A stretch of 49,630 nt of DNA from IMG/VR virus record IMGVR_UViG_3300025102_000053, positions 1-49,630 of that record, one strand, 5' to 3'. Both the position numbers and the translations under genes were made by a program. The DNA comes from a virus. Shown here in pieces: positions 48,712 to 49,630 of this stretch (position 1 is the first letter of the stretch; each line of letters begins with the position of its first letter). The notes below the pieces were generated by a model. It saw nothing but the letters and a program-made list of their open reading frames with translations. It had not been told where the DNA came from and made no database searches.

Positions 48712-49419
48712 ATGTTATTAAACAAAAAAAATACAAACGGGCCAAAGGCTAATAAAAAAAAAGATAAGTCTGAAGAAGAGAGAAGGGATGAGATAATGAG
48801 TGCTATAAATCAGGTTGTTGAAAACGATGATACAAAAAACCCTGAGGCTTTACAGCAATTATTAATAAGCACAGCTTTTTTAGAAAACTCTTTAGGTGCT
48901 AACAAAAAGGCTTACAATAGAGACTACACAAACTCTCAATGGTCCATCGATGAAAACTTTCTTAATGACATATTAACTAAAAGTGGTTTTGCTGTAGATG
49001 AGCTTGGAAACAAAACAGATCAACTTAGAAACAATAATTACAATAAGTTTTTGACTAGAGCTGGTTATGATCCTGGTGATAGTGAAAGCATGAATCAATT
49101 TGTTGAGGATTTAAAAAACGACAATGCTTTGACTGGGGCTTATATGGCTAGATTAAAGTATTCTCTTAACCCAGATGCACCACTTCCTGATCTAACAAAA
49201 GAATCTATTTTTAACTCTTGGTATGGTGAGTATAATTCAGGAGGTATAGAGAAGGACTCTGAAGAGTATAATAAAATAATAAATACTTTTGATGGTTTTT
49301 ACGAAGATTTCTTTAAACAAGAGGTTCCTAGTCAAACTGAAGATGATGGTCCAACTGGAATGAGACCAGGATTTATAGATAAAGGAACTGATATTTTTAG
49401 CCCTGGATCTTTGATATAA
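48712..49419 (+). CDS. Lysozyme/lytic transglycosylase-like protein (endolysin candidate)
   Basis: 235 residues. A lysine-rich disordered N-terminus (1-25) is followed by ALQQLLISTAFLENSLGANK, with Glu58 in the place of the catalytic acid of lysozyme-fold enzymes. Then come YTNSQWSID (about 73-81) and ALTGAYMARLKYSLNP (near 147-162), which match the layout of soluble lytic transglycosylase-like phage proteins (E, QW-ID, and a Tyr/Arg-rich helix before a YN segment, here WYGEYNSGG). It is the last complete gene of the lysis row. It would cleave peptidoglycan; it could alternatively be a virion lysozyme used at entry. No signal peptide, so it would depend on a holin. Confidence 0.55.
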   Translation: MLLNKKNTNGPKANKKKDKSEEERRDEIMSAINQVVENDDTKNPEALQQLLISTAFLENSLGANKKAYNRDYTNSQWSIDENFLNDILTKSGFAVDELGNKTDQLRNNNYNKFLTRAGYDPGDSESMNQFVEDLKNDNALTGAYMARLKYSLNPDAPLPDLTKESIFNSWYGEYNSGGIEKDSEEYNKIINTFDGFYEDFFKQEVPSQTEDDGPTGMRPGFIDKGTDIFSPGSLI

Positions 49420-49440
49420 GATAAAAAAGGATTATATTTG
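49410..49440 (+). promoter_or_regulatory. Promoter before the final partial gene
   Basis: TTTG (49410-49413), a 19-base spacer and TATATTTG (49433-49440), a full -33/-7 match. The ATG at 49472 is 31 bases downstream behind an A-rich leader. Confidence 0.65.
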
Positions 49441-49471
49441 ATAAAATTATTAACAATTTAAAAAAAAATAA

Positions 49472-49630
49472 ATGGCAACAACGACTGCACAAATTACGTT
49501 AACATCTAACGATTTAACTTCTGATGCGTTAAGTTTAACTACTACTGCTACTTTAACTGATACTGGAAGTAAGGTAGGTGTTACCGAAACTAGCGGTTTA
49601 TCTAGAAAGATAACAACTGCTGTTGATGAA
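49472..49630 (+). CDS. Partial small structural-type protein, cut by the right edge
   Basis: 53 codons are visible and no stop is reached. The start MATTTAQITLTSNDLTSDAL and SLTTTATLTDTGSKV is Thr/Ser/Leu-rich and beta-like, then LSRKITTAVDE. This composition resembles small virion proteins of marine phages; the family is not identified. It has its own full promoter, unlike the lysis genes before it, so it probably starts another late transcript. Confidence 0.55.
   Translation, partial: MATTTAQITLTSNDLTSDALSLTTTATLTDTGSKVGVTETSGLSRKITTAVDE

Noticed and set aside
1-49630. Prophage integration module or attachment sites
   Set aside because: No integrase, excisionase, tRNA or flanking host genes are visible in the window.

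Overview
The window looks like part of the genome of a tailed, short-tailed (podovirus-type) bacteriophage that infects a Bacteroidota host, probably a marine flavobacterium. Four things point to the host. The DNA is AT-rich. Shine-Dalgarno sequences are largely absent, and many starts instead have long A/T leaders. At least nine intergenic sites match the Bacteroidota promoter -7 box TAnnTTTG, several with a TTG/TTTG box 17-20 bp upstream. One surface protein ends in a tail that resembles a type IX secretion sorting domain. TAG and TGA both end genes directly before the next start, so there is no sign of stop-codon recoding. No rRNA, tRNA, CRISPR array, integrase or insertion sequence was found.

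Layout. 1-2274 (minus): six small genes of unknown function sharing a conserved leader, with a divergent control region at 2275-2939. 2940-4248 (plus): three small, very basic proteins and an HNH endonuclease-like protein. 4245-7758 (minus): a MarR-like winged-helix regulator and three unknown proteins, two of which share C-terminal and glycine-rich motifs. 7855-10552 (plus): a small virion-type protein, a LamG/lectin-like protein and a tail-fibre-like protein. 10606-12384: an Nmad1/DUF1599-like protein, an unknown protein, a double-GroES co-chaperonin-like protein and two small genes, the second a candidate small terminase. 12433-21438: large terminase, portal, scaffold, major capsid protein, two related head-accessory proteins and an unknown protein. 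21521-33585: three neck/ring-type proteins, a 1,859-residue tail hub (muzzle or stabilization) protein and two likely internal virion proteins. 33602-45352: one 3,916-residue polyvalent protein that fills almost a quarter of the window. 45371-49419: exported and lysis-related genes, namely an outer-membrane barrel-like protein, a T9SS-tail surface protein, a holin-like protein, a one-TM coiled-coil protein, a thioredoxin-fold protein without its cysteines, small proteins and a lysozyme/transglycosylase-like protein. The next gene starts at 49472 and runs off the edge.

The order TerL-portal-scaffold-MCP-neck-muzzle, the sizes of TerL (675), portal (803) and MCP (483), and the muzzle-like signature motifs resemble crAss-like phages (Crassvirales) and related marine podoviruses. 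That placement is an inference from remembered family features, not from a search. The most distinctive parts are the giant polyvalent protein, the linear motifs (YxxGG, GxVVP, PQTQLSDEEY) shared by several likely virion proteins, the phage protein with a T9SS-like tail, the redox-dead exported thioredoxin-like protein and the tandem GroES-like protein.
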